NCBI RefSeq assembly: GCF_937616625.2
Contig: NC_065576.1
Location: 2,482,501 to 2,546,500, forward strand
Reading direction: 5' to 3'
DNA from: Mercurialis annua
Lineage: Eukaryota; Streptophyta; Magnoliopsida; Malpighiales; Euphorbiaceae
Length of the DNA stretch: 64,000 bases
Shown: in pieces, positions 34,661 to 48,072 of the stretch
Numbering within the stretch: position 1 is the stretch's first letter
How the letters are laid out: every line of letters begins with the position of its first letter
The notes under the pieces: model-generated
The model's database searches: none
Seen by the model: only the letters and a program-made list of their open reading frames with translations
What the model was told of the DNA's origin: nothing
Position numbers and translations under genes: made by a program

Positions 34661-36065
34661 CCGATTTGCCACACTGAACCAGTCCCATTATGCCATCCAA
34701 GTTCACCCTGACAAATGTCATTTTGTATATATCATACTATTACTATATTTGATTACGAATTCCTTATATTTTGGATTGAATCTGCATTGGAAGTCATCTA
34801 CATTCATTCTTCTAACTATTTTTAAGTAACAAATTAAATTTTTTTTCTTGACAAAAAATGTATAATTTTATGTGTATGTTTTTGCTTCCTTTCAGATAAA
34901 GGTTCTGCCATTTTCTCAATTATTATTTCCGCATCTAAAATCCTGCTCGGTTTCTAATGTGCGGCATGTCTAATCGTGGAGAGTGACATGTTCATAATTT
35001 TTTATAAAATAAATAAAAATATAAAATTATATGTATATATTTATACATTTATTATTATAATTTTATAAATATAAAAATAATATTATAAAATCCTATATTA
35101 ATAAAAATTATTTTAAAAAATCAAATTTGTAAAGTAGATAATCATCTATTATATATTTATGTATTCCGCCATGGTGGCTGGTTGTTTTATGAAAGAAAGG
35201 TCAGGGCGGATTTTGTATTTGTGGGATCAAATAAATCACATTTAATCTTTTTAATCAACTACTTTTGAGTTTTAGTTGACTAAAAAGAATTAAAAAAAAC
35301 ACAAATTTTGAGTTTTGGTTGACTAAAAAGATTTTAAAAAAAACTTATTTGATCCCAAGTACCAATGTGGACGACGTACTGACCCTTTTCTCGTCGTTTT
35401 ATTCGAAGAAAGCAAAGGAAACCTGATTAATTTTTGTTTTGTTGGAGGCATTCATAATTATATACATCTCTCGTAAAATGTCGTTTCAACAAATAAAAAT
35501 CTAAATCCAAAATCTGATATTTTACTAATGAATTTAAAAGTGAGGGAATAAGATTTTACTTTATTTTATGAATGAAACAACAATTTAACCATTTCACCAT
35601 ACAAATGAATTATAAGAATTGAAAAGGCAGGGAAATCAATCAAGAAATGTGTAGAGAAGCAGAAGCAGCAACATGATTGTAATTTGTATCTGATATGGAT
35701 GAGGAAAAAGGCCTTTTTCCATCAATTTCTACATTTTAAGCCTTATCCCCCTCTTTGTCTTTACAGCTTAATTTTTGTTGTCTTATGCATACAAAGAGAA
35801 GGAGTTGGAGAAATCTATCTTGAGATCCTTGTATTTTACTTCTTTTATTTAAAAAGTCCCTACTTTGAAAAGCTTATCTTTCCAATTCCAGTTCCTATAT
35901 TGACCAAATTTTGATTTTTATGCATTTTTATGTGGACTGGAAATACAAAAGTGCCAACAAATCTAAGGGGCTGAGAAGAGTGTATGGGCATGAAAAAATA
36001 AATTTGCCAAGTCTAAAGACTTATAAATGTTTAAAATAGGAATTTTTTGAACAAAAATAATAAAA
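34661..36065. other. Gene-free stretch with a small inverted-repeat element
   Basis: About 35199-35386 holds an imperfect inverted repeat (GGTCAGGGCGGATTTTG..GGGATCAAATAA against TTATTTGATCCC..GTACTGACCC) with two internal GTTGACTAAAAAG units, probably a decayed MITE. A 76-codon + frame at 35684-35914 has no domain I know and no gene-like context. Confidence 0.45.
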
Positions 36066-36067
36066 TA

Positions 36068-36350
36068 CTCCCTCCGTCCCAATAGAGTTGTCCACTTTGC
36101 CTTTATCACACAGTTTAAGAAAAGTAATTATTGTTTATGGGTTTTGTAAAATTTACCTTATTTTTCTTGTCATACCCCTATTTAATATGGGGTCCACTTG
36201 CAATTTACTTTCAATTTACTCATTAGTGAATTTTTAATAGGGGTAATATAGAACAATTGAGTGTAAAAGTTAATTATTTTTTGAAAGCGGACAAGAGTTT
36301 TGGGACAAATTTTTTTCTCAAAGTGGACAACTCTATTGGGACGGAGGGAG
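36068..36350. mobile_element. Stowaway MITE, 283 bp
   Basis: Perfect ~32-bp inverted repeats starting CTCCCTCCGTCCCAATAGAG, flanked by TA on both sides. It differs from the other copies in its arm sequence (AATAGAGTTGTCCACTTTG), so it is a separate subfamily. Confidence 0.92.
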
Positions 36351-38106
36351 TAGAAGAGTTTTAAAATGGATTTAACCTTAAGAATTAGAATGTCCCCATT
36401 TTTTTATATGGGTGGTGATATATCCAGAACAAATTTTAACATGGCCAAAGTAGCTTTTAAGATTTAGACATTGCTATCATTTTTGTAATTATAATTAGTC
36501 AACTATTTTTATATTTTAATTTATAGTAATATTTTTATACCTAAATAAATTGTTTGGGAAGATAAACAAATATCCAAACCTTGTTCTTTAATTTGTATCA
36601 ATCTAACACTTCTTCATTATCTTTTCAATAAACTGTAAATTAAATTTTAACTCCAAAATAAATTTTCTAATGCAAACTCATTTATCAAATTAATTGGGTA
36701 AGCTAAATTTTTATTTATTTTTTTGATTTAATTTTTATTCCATCACTGGTCTCGTTATGAATGTAATTGGTAAGGAACGGAAATCATTCCATCTTCTTTC
36801 TTCAAGTTGTAAATTTACTCTATTTCATAATCTTAAAGAAGCTCCACAAATATTAATGGCATCTATGTATTGTATTATATTTTTGCTTGAAGGTCATCGT
36901 TTTTCTATTGTACATGTTCTTTGAATGTTCTTGAACTTATAGTTTGGCCTGTAAAGAAGAATTTATTTTATTGATTTCTTTCCAAAAAGATAAGGCTAAT
37001 TTAGAAATAAATTATTAAATCAAAAGAAAGAAAGAAATGACTAATTATAAAAGGGTAAGATTGTCCAAATTTTAAAAGTTGCTATGACCTTATCAAAATT
37101 TGCTCTGAAAATATCATCACCCTTTCTATATATGTATATATTATCCACATATTTGTGGAAGAATTTATGTCGAAAGAATCAAATTCTTAATATTGTCTTA
37201 TTAAATTAAATTTAATATCTATTAATTTTAATTAAATTAACTAAATTTATTGACTTAATCAATCAGTTTTAATTTATACTTTTAATTGCTTAACTAATTT
37301 ATTTAATCTAAAATACAACTTTCAATCAATTAAAAATATAATTATTTTAATCAAATTAATTTAATATTTAATATAATTTTAGCTGAACTTATTGGATGTC
37401 TAAATTTTAAATTTAAAAGATCCATAATTTTAAAAATTAATAGTAAATGAATTAAAAACTAATAAATATATCATACTCTAAAGAGTTTTTTTTTATAGTT
37501 ATGGATTCAAAAAAAAAGTTCATTTACCTCTCCGATTTCGCATAAAAGATCTCATAACGTTAAATTTGTGGCTTTGGATTAACATCTCTAAAATAAGCAT
37601 TTTAACTCGTATTTATTTCTTATTTCAAATTGTACATCATGCTCCCATAATTTTTGCCACCTCAACTCTAATTTTTATAACTAGTTAATATGTCTCTACC
37701 ACCTCAATTGATGGGATAAACGAATCACAAGCTTGGCTTAATTTGATCGGTTGTTGCATATTCAAGGAGCAAAATAAATTTTTATTGAAAATAAATTATA
37801 TTTTAATATTTTAAAAAAAGTAAACCTAATTAAACTCAAAAATGGATCAGAAAAAGAATAGAAACTGTAAATTGATACTAATGATGAACATGGACAAAAC
37901 TAAGACATAATGATGATGAAAAAGACGGCGACGGTGCGCTGCAACATGGTGAATCATGAAATAGTGACAAGTACACGTGTCGGTGTTCCCATCTCTTTTA
38001 ATCTTATCGTGTCATGCATCTCTATCCTTAAATAATTATGGAAAAGTCCTCCAATTTTTGTTTTTTGCACTTTTATCCTCATTTTGTTTGTTTTTTTTAT
38101 ATAGTA

Positions 38107-38388
38107 CTCCCTCCGTCCCGTTTAAGAAGGGACATATCCCATTTTTATTTGTCCCATCTAAGAAGGCCATATCGTGTTTTCTGTGCCAATTTATATTGAA
38201 CTTCCACTTTTATCCCTTTAGTTATTTCAATATGCATTAAAAACAACTCAATTTACAATACATTTATTCTATTATTAGGAGAAACTATACTAATTAATAG
38301 GGGTAGACATGATAAAATAAAATATTGTCTTATTTTATTAATATTTGTGCAAAATTCATTTGTCCCTTCTTAAACGGGACGGAGGGAG
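38107..38388. mobile_element. Stowaway MITE, 282 bp
   Basis: CTCCCTCCGTCCCGTTTAAG inverted repeats with TA on both sides. The interior is nearly the same as the copy at 15074-15355 (shared GGCCATATCGTGTTTTCTGT), so both come from one burst. Confidence 0.92.
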
Positions 38389-38651
38389 TATATAGCTAGG
38401 GTTAATTAGCTTCTTTATTCGGTTGTTGTTTCTTCATATTTCTCAAGAGCTATTATTATATTTCTGTGAAACATTTCTTTTCAAGTCTGATTTATTGAAT
38501 GAATGATGGTTACTCTGTTTCAAGATGCAAAATTAAGTTCAAACTCTTCTATTTGCACTAAATATTTGGATTTTTTTTAATCACTAAATGTTTGAATGTT
38601 GAATCATGATAAAGTTTATTCAAGTTCACTATTCGGTAATTAAAATGCCAA

Positions 38652-38880
38652 TTTTTTTTTTGAAAGTCGAAATCTTTCATTAATAATAAAGAGCAGTTAC
38701 AGGTGTAAAAATTCAAAAAGGGTATAACCGTTTTTAATGACCTGACATGGAACAAGATATAAACCTTGATTCGCAGATCGCCTTACAAAATAAAATCAAA
38801 ATTACATAACTGCTCTAACACAATAAGATCCAATCATTTTCTGTCCAACGGAACACTCACAAACTCTTCAAAAAAAAAAC
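38652..38880 (-). pseudogene. 5'-truncated LINE relic with RNase H-like domain (relic C)
   Basis: On the - strand the frame reads FVRRSANQ at about 38787-38764, the conserved arm of the LINE RVT_3/RNase H-like domain. About 100 bp further on, the - strand ends in a run of A (seen as poly-T at 38652-38661). Same family as the relics at 1.5 and 16.5 kb. The upstream limit is approximate. Confidence 0.5.
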
Positions 38881-39550
38881 AAATCTTTCATATAAAAGAA
38901 CAACAAAATTTTCAAAAAAGAAAGACAATCGCTGTAAAATAGTTATAAAAAAAAAAACTAATATAACCTATAACGATTTCATCTTCAATCTTGAAAGGTC
39001 TTGATCAATCTCTGATTTTTATTTATATATATATTGAAATTGATGCGTCTCGTCGATAGATTTACCAACCAAAATAAAAAAAGATGAAAGGAGTCGGTCA
39101 TTTATTTTATTCTAAAGCAATAAAAAAAGAAATGGCTATCGCTAACGGCAAAAATAAACCATTGACGGCAGCCGAAGCGAAAAATAAAAGAAAAAACGCT
39201 TGACGGCTAGGGTTTTCTATTTAAAAGAGAGGGGAGAGAGAAAAAAATTTACATTTTGTTGAATTATTTGTTTAAATTTTAATTTAGTTCGATTTATCAA
39301 AAAAATTATTAAAAAAGTAAATTGAATTAGAAAACTGAAATAAATCATATACAAAAATTTAATTTAATTTAATTGTAAAATACATATATATGTTAGATTT
39401 TTATGTGAAAATTTAATTTAGTTGAATTTTTTGAAATACAAATAAAAGTTTGAACATCTTGTGTATAAGAGTGAGAAATTCACTTGGCCTCGGCACTCAA
39501 AATTTAGACTCCAAAAAGTACCCCAATTTTGTAGATGGTGAGAAGATTAA

Positions 39551-40621
39551 GCCCTGTTTAATAGTGGGAAATACTGACTGTTTTTCAGAAAAATTACTCC
39601 AAAAAAACTGGAAAACAGAATTTGGTGTTTAGTTGTATTATTTTCTAATTTAGAAAATTAGAAAACAATTTTCATAATTTTCCATATTATAACTAATGGT
39701 TGGAAAACAACAAAAACATGTTTTCTTACTTTTTTCTTTATTAAAATTAACTTTTAGAAAACGCAATTTTCTAATTGATATTTCTATCTTACAAGTTCAA
39801 AAAATACTAAAAAAAATTAATTTAAAAATTTAACAACGAGAATCAATATTTATTCAATTTTAATATTAATGAATTTTTTTAATCGTTAATAAACACTTGC
39901 ATGTAGAAATGACCACAGTTTATAACTCTATAGTTCACGGTTCGAGAAACACTTGAACCGGCCCTAAACCTACTCTTGAATTGTTCCGGACCGTTTTTAA
40001 ACCGGCAAATTCAGACGGCACCCGATTCGAAAAATTAAAAAAACATTAAAATAAATTTAATATAATTAACTATATTAACAATGAATTATATAAACATATT
40101 TAGTATATAATTTAAAATGTATATTTTTTTAAATATACCAACCGACATTTTTGGTTCCAAAAAGAATGTTGAACCGGCCTAAAATCTCTCAGTTCATTTT
40201 TTGTCCGGTTTTTAAACATTATCAATGATCCAACCATATTATTTTCGAATTAAAGTCATACACATTCATCATGATATAATAAAAAGTTTCTTAGCACATA
40301 TTTTCTCCTCATATTTAAATTAAGTATTTATTTTAAATTGAATATTTAATAATTAAAACTCGAATTTCAATTCTTTTTAATATTTTATGAGATTAAACAA
40401 CATTCATGAAAAATAAAAATGCGAATTTCTCGTTAAAAAAATGTAATGTGTTGTTTAATTTTAGAAAATAGAAAATAGAAAACAATAAAAAAATTAGATA
40501 AGCAAACAAAATTTTGATTTTTTAGTTTTTTATTTGGAAAACAAAAAACTGAAAAATAGAGAAAATGAGAAGAAAACTGGAAACAGAAAATAGAAAATGT
40601 TTTTTACAACTAAACATGACC
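39551..40621. mobile_element. Harbinger-like element with GAAAA-rich subterminal repeats
   Basis: The ends GCCCTGTTTAATAG and TAAACATGACC are imperfect inverted repeats flanked by TAA (39548-39550 and 40622-40624), consistent with a TAA-duplicating PIF/Harbinger element. Subterminal zones contain many AGAAAACA/TTTTCTA units in both arms. The middle (about 39900-40250) carries GAACCGGCC repeats in both halves and may be a second, nested element. An open frame at 39450-39632 overlaps the left end and is not credible. Confidence 0.5.
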
Positions 40622-40624
40622 TAA

Positions 40625-42454
40625 TTCTTATTGAACCACCACGCCCGCAGCGTCCGACCACTGATTTAGTTGGTAGGATTGAACACTTATTAATTCCATT
40701 TTAATTTTTTAAAAATACTAAAATATTTTAACGTTATATTAAATGATATTAATAGTTTTTATTTTACTACCAATTTTTATTTCTTCTTTCGATTTTCCTC
40801 TTATATACTTCATCCCTTTTAAAAGAAAACAAAGATATACACTCCAGTTATAAATAACCTGCTTTTTCACTCCGATTTACAAGATATTTTACGTTATTTA
40901 TTTTTTGAGCAAAATTAAGGGCGTTATTAGAACGATTGTTATACGGTGTGATGTATATCATATATTTATCTTTCAAATATATATTAATTTATAAAAAGTG
41001 GTTGAAATATTTTTTAAATAAATTTGATTAATACATCTAATTTATATATGACAAATATTTTTTTAATACATACTATATGATGGATATGTCTTTGCTACAA
41101 AATATATAAATAATTTATATTTATATAAGATTAATGATGATTAAATATATATAAACTGTAAAATTAATGATGATTAAATATATATTGTAAGAGGATCTAC
41201 ACTGATGAGTTATAACTCAAATGTTATAAGCGTCGGAGAATAAATTATTAGATTGTGGGTTCAAATCCTCTTACAAATGCTTCTTCTTCTTTTTTATTAT
41301 TAAAAAAACTTACATAAAGACACACATAATTTTAAAATGTTTTACCATATTTAGTATTTTTGTGAGATAATTTTAGTGATCGGTTTAATTTGTTTACCTT
41401 AAGGGTGGATCCAATATATTCTCGAAATGGGATTGTTAGGCTATATTCATATGAAAGCCCAACTAAACTTGTCCCTTCATTTTTCAAACTTATAGTTACG
41501 CGAATCAATTAGAAGGCCCATGAATGAATATTCCTCCAAACTCAGTCCAAAATGCTTCCATAATCTTAATATAAAATAGGAAAAACTATAAAATTACCCA
41601 AAAATGTATCTTAATTTTTAAAAATATTTTTTTAAATCTGAAAATTTCATCTTTACTTTAAAAAAATCACATTAATCAGTAAAAAGTATTAACTCTTTTA
41701 GTATTAAAGCATATATTAAACCAAAATTATATTAACATCGTTTCAAAAAACTTAAATCAATATATATTATTTTAATTGTCATTTTTTTACTTTAGTAGGT
41801 GTGATATTAGAATATCAAATTCATTATAAATTGCCATTTTTTATTCAAGTGTTCTGGGAAAAAAAAAATAAAAAAAAATAAGACAGTGTTTGTTTTGACA
41901 ATGTAATTTGAAATACTATTTATCTTTTTCTATTAACTGACGTATGTAACTAACCAAAATTGATTAATAAAAGTTCTTCTAATCGGATTGTCTTTGCTTA
42001 TTCATTACTATTAAGAAATAATTACTTTATTATTAAAAGAAGAGTTATATTTAAATAAGGAAGCAGTAGCATATTTGATTTGAATAAAAAAATAAAAATT
42101 TAATTTGAATTAGAATTAGAATTGAATCAAAATTAGTATAATATTAAAGGTAATACCATAAAAATGCCCCACATCCGTACTTTTATATATATATATAGTA
42201 TAAATATAGATAAATTTAATATTTAACAATTTTAATTTTTATCTCTGTCAGAAAAAACTTTAAAAAAGTATGATTGAATTTTTATATATTTTGATTAAAA
42301 GCACGGGCAAAACTTAATTACGCATTTAACTTTTATCTGAAATTGGCATAAATAAATTTTATATTCAATTTAATATATACTTTAGCCTTTGTGACGTACT
42401 TAACTATAAAAATATAAATTGTTGGGAAGTTTACGTATTTATTTAAAAAATAAA
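40625..42454. other. Gene-free AT-rich stretch with one SINE copy
   Basis: No gene seen. Apart from the SINE copy at 41205-41290, only AT-rich DNA and short simple repeats, such as TTTTATATATATATA near 42180. Confidence 0.5.
41205..41290 (+). repeat. Short tRNA-derived SINE copy
   Basis: GAGTTATAACTCAAATGTTATAAGCG (box A region), GTGGGTTCAAATCC (box B), CTTACAAATGCTTC and a pyrimidine-rich tail. Same architecture as 57508-57600, with the box B GGTTCAAATCC well preserved. Confidence 0.65.
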
Positions 42455-43440
42455 AATATTTTCACTTTTTACCTTAACACGGAAAAAATTATAAAAATAC
42501 TCTGCGTTTTTTCAGATTTATCTTACTCTCGGTTTTAAAATAATTACGATTTTCTTCGTTATCATGTAGGTATTACAACATTATCATCCCGGTATCATAA
42601 ATTTTTTATAATTTATTTCTTCATACTTTATCATACTATTATCATGTTGTACTTTATTATAACCTTATCATACTATTATTCTAATTTTATCATTTTATTA
42701 TCATAATTTTTATTATACTATTATCATAACCTTATCTATCTATTATCGCAATCTTATCATATTATTATCATAACCGTATCATTATATTATTATAACTGTA
42801 TCATACTATTATATGAATTTATCATACTATTATCATAAAATCGTATAATATTATGATATTGATAAGATAATATTATGATACCGATATGATAATTAAGCAA
42901 TGTTTGTTATAAAACATTATTTTTCTACAAATACTCATATGATAATCAGACGCTGTTTTCTGTATAAAATCGTATTTTTGGTAGAAAATTATTTTTTCTG
43001 CAAATATATCGTTTTTATCATAAAATCGTTTTTTATGCAGATTTATAGATCTGAAACTGAAAAAATTCAAGAGTAATTTTTTAGACCTTAAAATTAAAAT
43101 AGATCGTAATAATTTAAAAAAAATTGCTAAAATTAAATATGAAAGAAGCGGAGCGATGATGGAGCGGCGGCAGAGCAAGGGTGAAGCGATAAAGGAACGA
43201 CGAAGAAAAAGAGAATAAAAATAGAAAAGAAAACAGACGAAAAAAATGGAAAAGAGAGAGAGAGTGACAAGTGGTAGAAACTAAAAAAAATACGCTTAGC
43301 GTATAAAATAATAAAAATAAATATATTAAAACAAGTTTTAAAAGTAAAAAAATAAATATTTAAAAAGGATAAATATATTTTTAATTTTTTTTATTGAAGT
43401 AGAAAATTATATTATTTTTAAAATAGAGTGTTCCTAATTT
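42455..43440 (-). mobile_element. TATCATA-array element, copy 1
   Basis: A diverged, inverted relative of the element at 45495-47725. Shared parts, in reverse order and complement, are the AGGAACACTC end, a GAAAGAAGC..GGAGCGGCGG GC-rich block, an AGATCTGAAAATCTGC-like block, a GATAATCAGRCGCTGTTTTCTG block, then an array of TATCATACTATTATCATAAC-type units (about 42560-42900). Minus-strand open frame 42873-43178 spans these repeats and is not a gene. Confidence 0.6.
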
Positions 43441-43779
43441 TTTAAAATTATTTTGTAATCAAAATATTTTTTTAATTGGATATAGAATTAATTTGCTGTA
43501 AAATTAAACATTGAATAAAATTAAAACTGGTGTCGGTTGTCATTGTGTTGGACTCGACTCAATGAACATCTAAAAAGTACATTAGCAAAATTGCTCTATT
43601 ACATGTGGACAATTTGTTTGGTAGAGAGTCCAATAATTTATTAAGCATGATATAGTATGGAATTCTCTAGGCCACTTTCTATGGTTAAATTTAAAAGTCT
43701 GTCCTTTCAAAAATTTAAAGCCTTCTTAATCTTCAAAAGCATGTAATATACAATACATTTTAATTGGCTAATAATATAT

Positions 43780-43949
43780 TCCCTCCGTCCAAAATAATAT
43801 GCATAGTTTACAAAACACAATTAAATTGTGAATTTCAAATGAGGGTAATATATAAAAATCAACACTCTAAATTGTGACTTGCTAGTAATATGGACAACTA
43901 TTTGGAACAAATAAAAAAAATGTGGACTATTAATTTGAGACGGGGAGAA
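43780..43949. mobile_element. Decayed Stowaway-like MITE, ~170 bp
   Basis: Left end TTCCCTCCGTCC and right end GAGACGGGGAGAA form a mutated version of the Stowaway repeat. The interior is shorter than in the other copies. Confidence 0.6.
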
Positions 43950-44459
43950 TAATATGTATACAAGATTAAAAGTCCGTCTTTTCAAAAATTTAAAGCCTTT
44001 CTAGTCTTCAAAAGCATATAACATGTAATGGCTAAATGGCTAACATAATATTAGTATGTATATAAGATTAAAACATTCACATGTATGCTCAGATACAACA
44101 TACAATATTAAGTCAAACTATCAACTGTGGTGCTTTCTCCAGGGTGAAAAAAGTAGTTAATTAAACCAAATTAACCGATTTCATTTGTATAACTAATTTT
44201 TTAAAAAGTTTTAAAAATTTGACTGATCAAATTAATTGAATTAACTGAATATCTTAAATTTATTTATTTTTAATTATCATTTTATATTTGTATAGTTTAA
44301 TAGAGTTAAAATATATAAGCAATTGTCATCAATGAACTTTGCAATTTTGGCAAATTAATACACCGATATTTTTCCAGAATATTTTTACAGAGTTGGAAGC
44401 TAGAATTTCCATGTATAATATACTGACACAATGGATTTCAGTATTTGCCACGTAATTTG

Positions 44460-44755
44460 ACACGTTGCAAATTAAATCACGAACTTTAGCGTTGCAATTA
44501 CAACACTAACTTTAAAATTTTAACAAAGACATGCATCAATTTTTACTTTTTGGCAAATCGAAACACCGTTTATTTTCTAACGTGTCATCCTATGTGGCAG
44601 TACCGGTTTCCAACTCAGCAGATTTGTATCGGAAAATAAACGGTTTTTTGATTTGTTAAAAAATGAAAGTTGATATCCGACATTATCAAGTTTTAAAATT
44701 TATGTTATAATTGCAAATTACATTGGAGTTCGTGATCTAACGTGCAATTAACCTT
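44460..44755. mobile_element. MULE-like MITE, ~300 bp
   Basis: Inverted arms of about 65 bp share TTRGATCACGAACT, TTGCAATTAYAAC and TTTAAAATTTT. The interior also pairs (AAATAAACGG and CCGTTTATTT). It resembles the MITE in the PQ-loop intron (25233-25510). It sits within an older AACCAAATTAACCG-type repeat (about 44150-44830). Confidence 0.55.
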
Positions 44756-45052
44756 TTAATTTTGATTAAATTGATGAATTTTTAATCAAATCAACTGTCT
44801 GCTCACTCCTAATTTTCACAAGTTGCTTAACAAATTTTTTGTAAAAAGTTATACTAATAGAAAAGTAGGTAATAATTATGCATATACAATTGAGAGAATC
44901 ATTTCAATTTATAAATTTGTGTGGCAGAATTAATTAAATCAAAATTTGTTCATAAGACCAAATATATTTTTGTTAGATTAAAAGTTTCGGACTTTAAAAA
45001 TTAAAAATATATCCGAGCATTTTAATGTAGTTGACATGATTTCTTTTATAAT

Positions 45053-45145
45053 TGGTGAGGGAAAGAGTTTGTGGGAGAAATTGAACCGACAACCTAGGCT
45101 TATATCACATGAGTTATAGTTTATTGGTACGTTATTATAATTAGT
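45053..45145 (-). repeat. Short tRNA-derived SINE copy (minus strand)
   Basis: On the + strand it reads ..TTGTGGGAGAAATTGAACCGACAACCTAGG..GAGTTATAGT, the reverse complement of the SINE seen at 57508-57600 (box B as GGTTCAATTTCTCCCAC). Confidence 0.65.
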
Positions 45146-45494
45146 ATGACATTTCTATTGTCCAAAAAATAAAATTGAAAGAAAAATAAAAATAAAAACA
45201 AAGTTTGATCTAATTCTTACAAACCCAAAGTGTAGTAAATTATGTTAATTGTTTTCAAGTAAATTGAGTTTTAATTGATTGAAAAAATTATAATTATATA
45301 TAAAATGAATTCAGATATTTTTATCATTCTATTCAATTTGAACATAGTTGATCTAATTTTAGAAAAAAAAAACTAAATTTATTTAATTTTAAGAAAACCA
45401 ATCGAATGTGTATAATAACTAATTGCATTTACTCAAATATCCCTTCTCTCGTATAATTGGATCTTGAGTTAGGCAACTAGCCGAAAATAGAGAA

Positions 45495-47725
45495 AATTAG
45501 GAAAAACACTCCATTTTTTAAAATAATAGTAAATTATACCTCAACAAGGAAAAGATAGAGAAAATACTTCACCTTTTTAGCACTTTTATTTTTTTACTCT
45601 GAGATCTTTTTTTATTATAATAATATTTATTTTTTATTGTTTTTTACTTTCAGTATTTTATTTTTACTCTAATATTTATATTTTTTTTCAGATTTTCTTC
45701 TTCTCTCTCTCTCTCTCTCTTCTTCTTCTTCTTCTTCTTTTTCTTCTTCTCCTTCTCCATTTTTTCTTCTTCTTCATTTTCTTCTTTCTCTTCATTAATT
45801 TTTCTTCTTCTTTATCACTCCGTCGCCGTTTCTTTAACAATCCGCCGTTGCTTCGCGCCTTCGCTCCGTCTTCGCTACGCCGTCTTCCCCCTTCTTTCAT
45901 ATTTAATTTCAGCGATTTTGTCTTTACTCGTGGTGATTATTACAATTTATTTTAACTCTCAGATCTACAAAAATTGTTCTTGACTTTTTTTCAGTTTAAG
46001 ATCTGAAAATCTGCATTAAAAACGATTTTATGATGAAAAAAACAATTTTCTATAGAAAAAACGATTTTCTGCAGAAAACAGCGCCTGATTATCATATCGT
46101 TATCACTATGACGTTATCATATCATTATCATAACACTGCATAGAAAAACAAATTTCTGTCAAGAAAAGTGTTTGATTATCATTTCGGTATCATTAACGTT
46201 AGCATGTCTGTATGATAATTATCATATCAATATCATAACATTATACGATTATGATAATAGTGTGATATAGTTATGATAATAGTGTGATACAGTTATGATA
46301 AAAGATAAATAACGTTTATGATAATAGTATGATAAATTTTATGATAATAATATGATACCATTTGATAATAATATGATAAGGTTATGACAAAGTATGTTAT
46401 GATAATGTTATGATATAGTTATTACAAAGTATGTTATGATAATATATTGTTATGATAAAGTACGTCATGATAATGTTATGATAATATTTTATGATACTGT
46501 TATGATAAAATATTATGATATTGTTTATAAAAACAGGTTATGATAATAGTATGATAATATCTATGATAATGTAATGATAATATCTATGATAATGTAATGA
46601 TAATATAGTGTCTGATTATCATGTTAATATCACTATATTATCATGTCGTTATCATAACACTGTAGTATGACAACTAGATGATAATGAAGTATGATAAGGT
46701 TATGATAATTGGATGATAACGTACGTAAAAGTATAATTATAATAAGATTCATGATACCAGTGATAACTAGATGATAATAAAAATATGATAATAGTATGAT
46801 AACATGATACCTATATGAAAAAAATTACATAAAATTATGATAACGAGATGATAATGTGAAGATAATAGTATGATAAGATTTTATGATAATAGTATGATGA
46901 TATGATACCTGCATGAAAAAACATTACAGAAAAATTATGAGAACGAGATGATAATGTGAAGATAATATTATGATAAAGTTTTATGATAATAAAATGATAA
47001 TAGTATGATAATATGATAACTGCATGAAAGAAAAATTACAAAAAAATTATAATAACGAGGTGATAATATGAAAATAATAGTATGATAAGGTTTTATAATA
47101 ATAAAAGGATAATAGTACGATAATATTATACATGCATGAAAAACAAATTACAGATATAATTATTAAATAAAAAAATTAAATATTTTTTATACTAAATATA
47201 TTCAAATATTTTATAAAAAAATTATTTTTTATTATTAACATCCTTTTTAAGTAATTTAAAAATTTAAAAATAAACTATATTAATTTTTATGAAAAAAATT
47301 ATGATAATATTATTATAAAAATAAAATATTATTTTGAAAAGTTAAATATAAAAGAAAAAAAAGAGATCAGATCATTGAAAAAATATTTATAATTAATTTA
47401 AAGAATGAAGAAAATAAAAAAAATAAAAAAATTGAATAAATAAAAAGAAAATGTCAACAAGTAATTTAAAGAAGAAGAAAAATGCCAACAGGTAAGTAAT
47501 TTAAAGAAGAGCAAAAGTATTAGTAATTAAAAAGAACAAAAGACATATGGCATGCATGTGCAAAGCTGCTGCAAAGAGAGAGTGTGAGAGAGAGGGAGAG
47601 ATGGCCTACATATATCAAAGAGTATAATTACAATATTTATAACACGGAGAGTAAAATCCAAATAAAATAAAAAGTGTGATGTATTTGTCATGACTTTTTC
47701 ACATTGAGGTATTATTTCCTATTAT
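45495..47725 (+). mobile_element. TATCATA-array element, copy 2, ~2.2 kb
   Basis: The outer parts pair as imperfect inverted repeats: ATACCTCAACAAGGAAAAGAT near 45535 against the complement of TTTTTCACATTGAGGTATTA near 47700. Inside, from left to right: a (CT)n and (CTT)n tract (45695-45790), a GC-rich block with CTCCGTCGCCG, an AGATCTGAAAATCTGC block, a CGCCTGATTATCATATCG block and then about 1.05 kb of degenerate ATGATAATAGT units (46080-47130), followed by AT-rich DNA and a (GA)n stretch near 47575-47600. The 70-codon minus frame at 45688-45900 is a translation of the (CTT)n tract. The family is not one I can name. Confidence 0.6.
46080..47130. repeat. Degenerate ATGATAATAGT tandem array
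   Basis: More than a kilobase of imperfect 10-12-bp units on the theme GATAATAGTATGATAA, with frequent reversals of the pattern early on (TTATCATATCATTATCAT). It lies inside the element at 45495-47725. Confidence 0.85.
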
Positions 47726-48072
47726 TTTCTTTCTTTATGTAAATTTCTAAATCTCTCCCGAAAATAGGCTTCATTTCTTCCACCAATACCTTGTTAGCTA
47801 ACCTACTAATTAACTGCACTAGCAGCACTACCTAATTATTTTGCACAAAGAACTCAGGACTCGTTTGGTTTATAAATTTATAATTTCAAAAAATATAGTG
47901 AGGAAGTCTTAATAGATATTTTTTTCTACTTGATTTACTTAGTAGTTTTCCAGGAAATTGTATTTTAGCTTTAATTATGTAAAATCTAAAGACTATTATT
48001 TTCAATAACTAAATAAACTAATTAAATATAGGAAAGTTAAGCGATAATTTTCAACAACATATTAATCGAACA

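Noticed and set aside
35684..35914. 76-codon + frame with hydrophobic stretches
   Set aside because: Hydrophobic T-rich codons are expected by chance in this composition; no gene context.
42570..42900. CRISPR-like or satellite array
   Set aside because: The units are 10-12-bp degenerate and lack spacers; they belong to a repeat element of a plant nuclear genome.
45688..45900. 70-codon Arg/Lys-rich minus-strand frame
   Set aside because: It is the translation of a (CTT)n/(CT)n tract within a repeat element.
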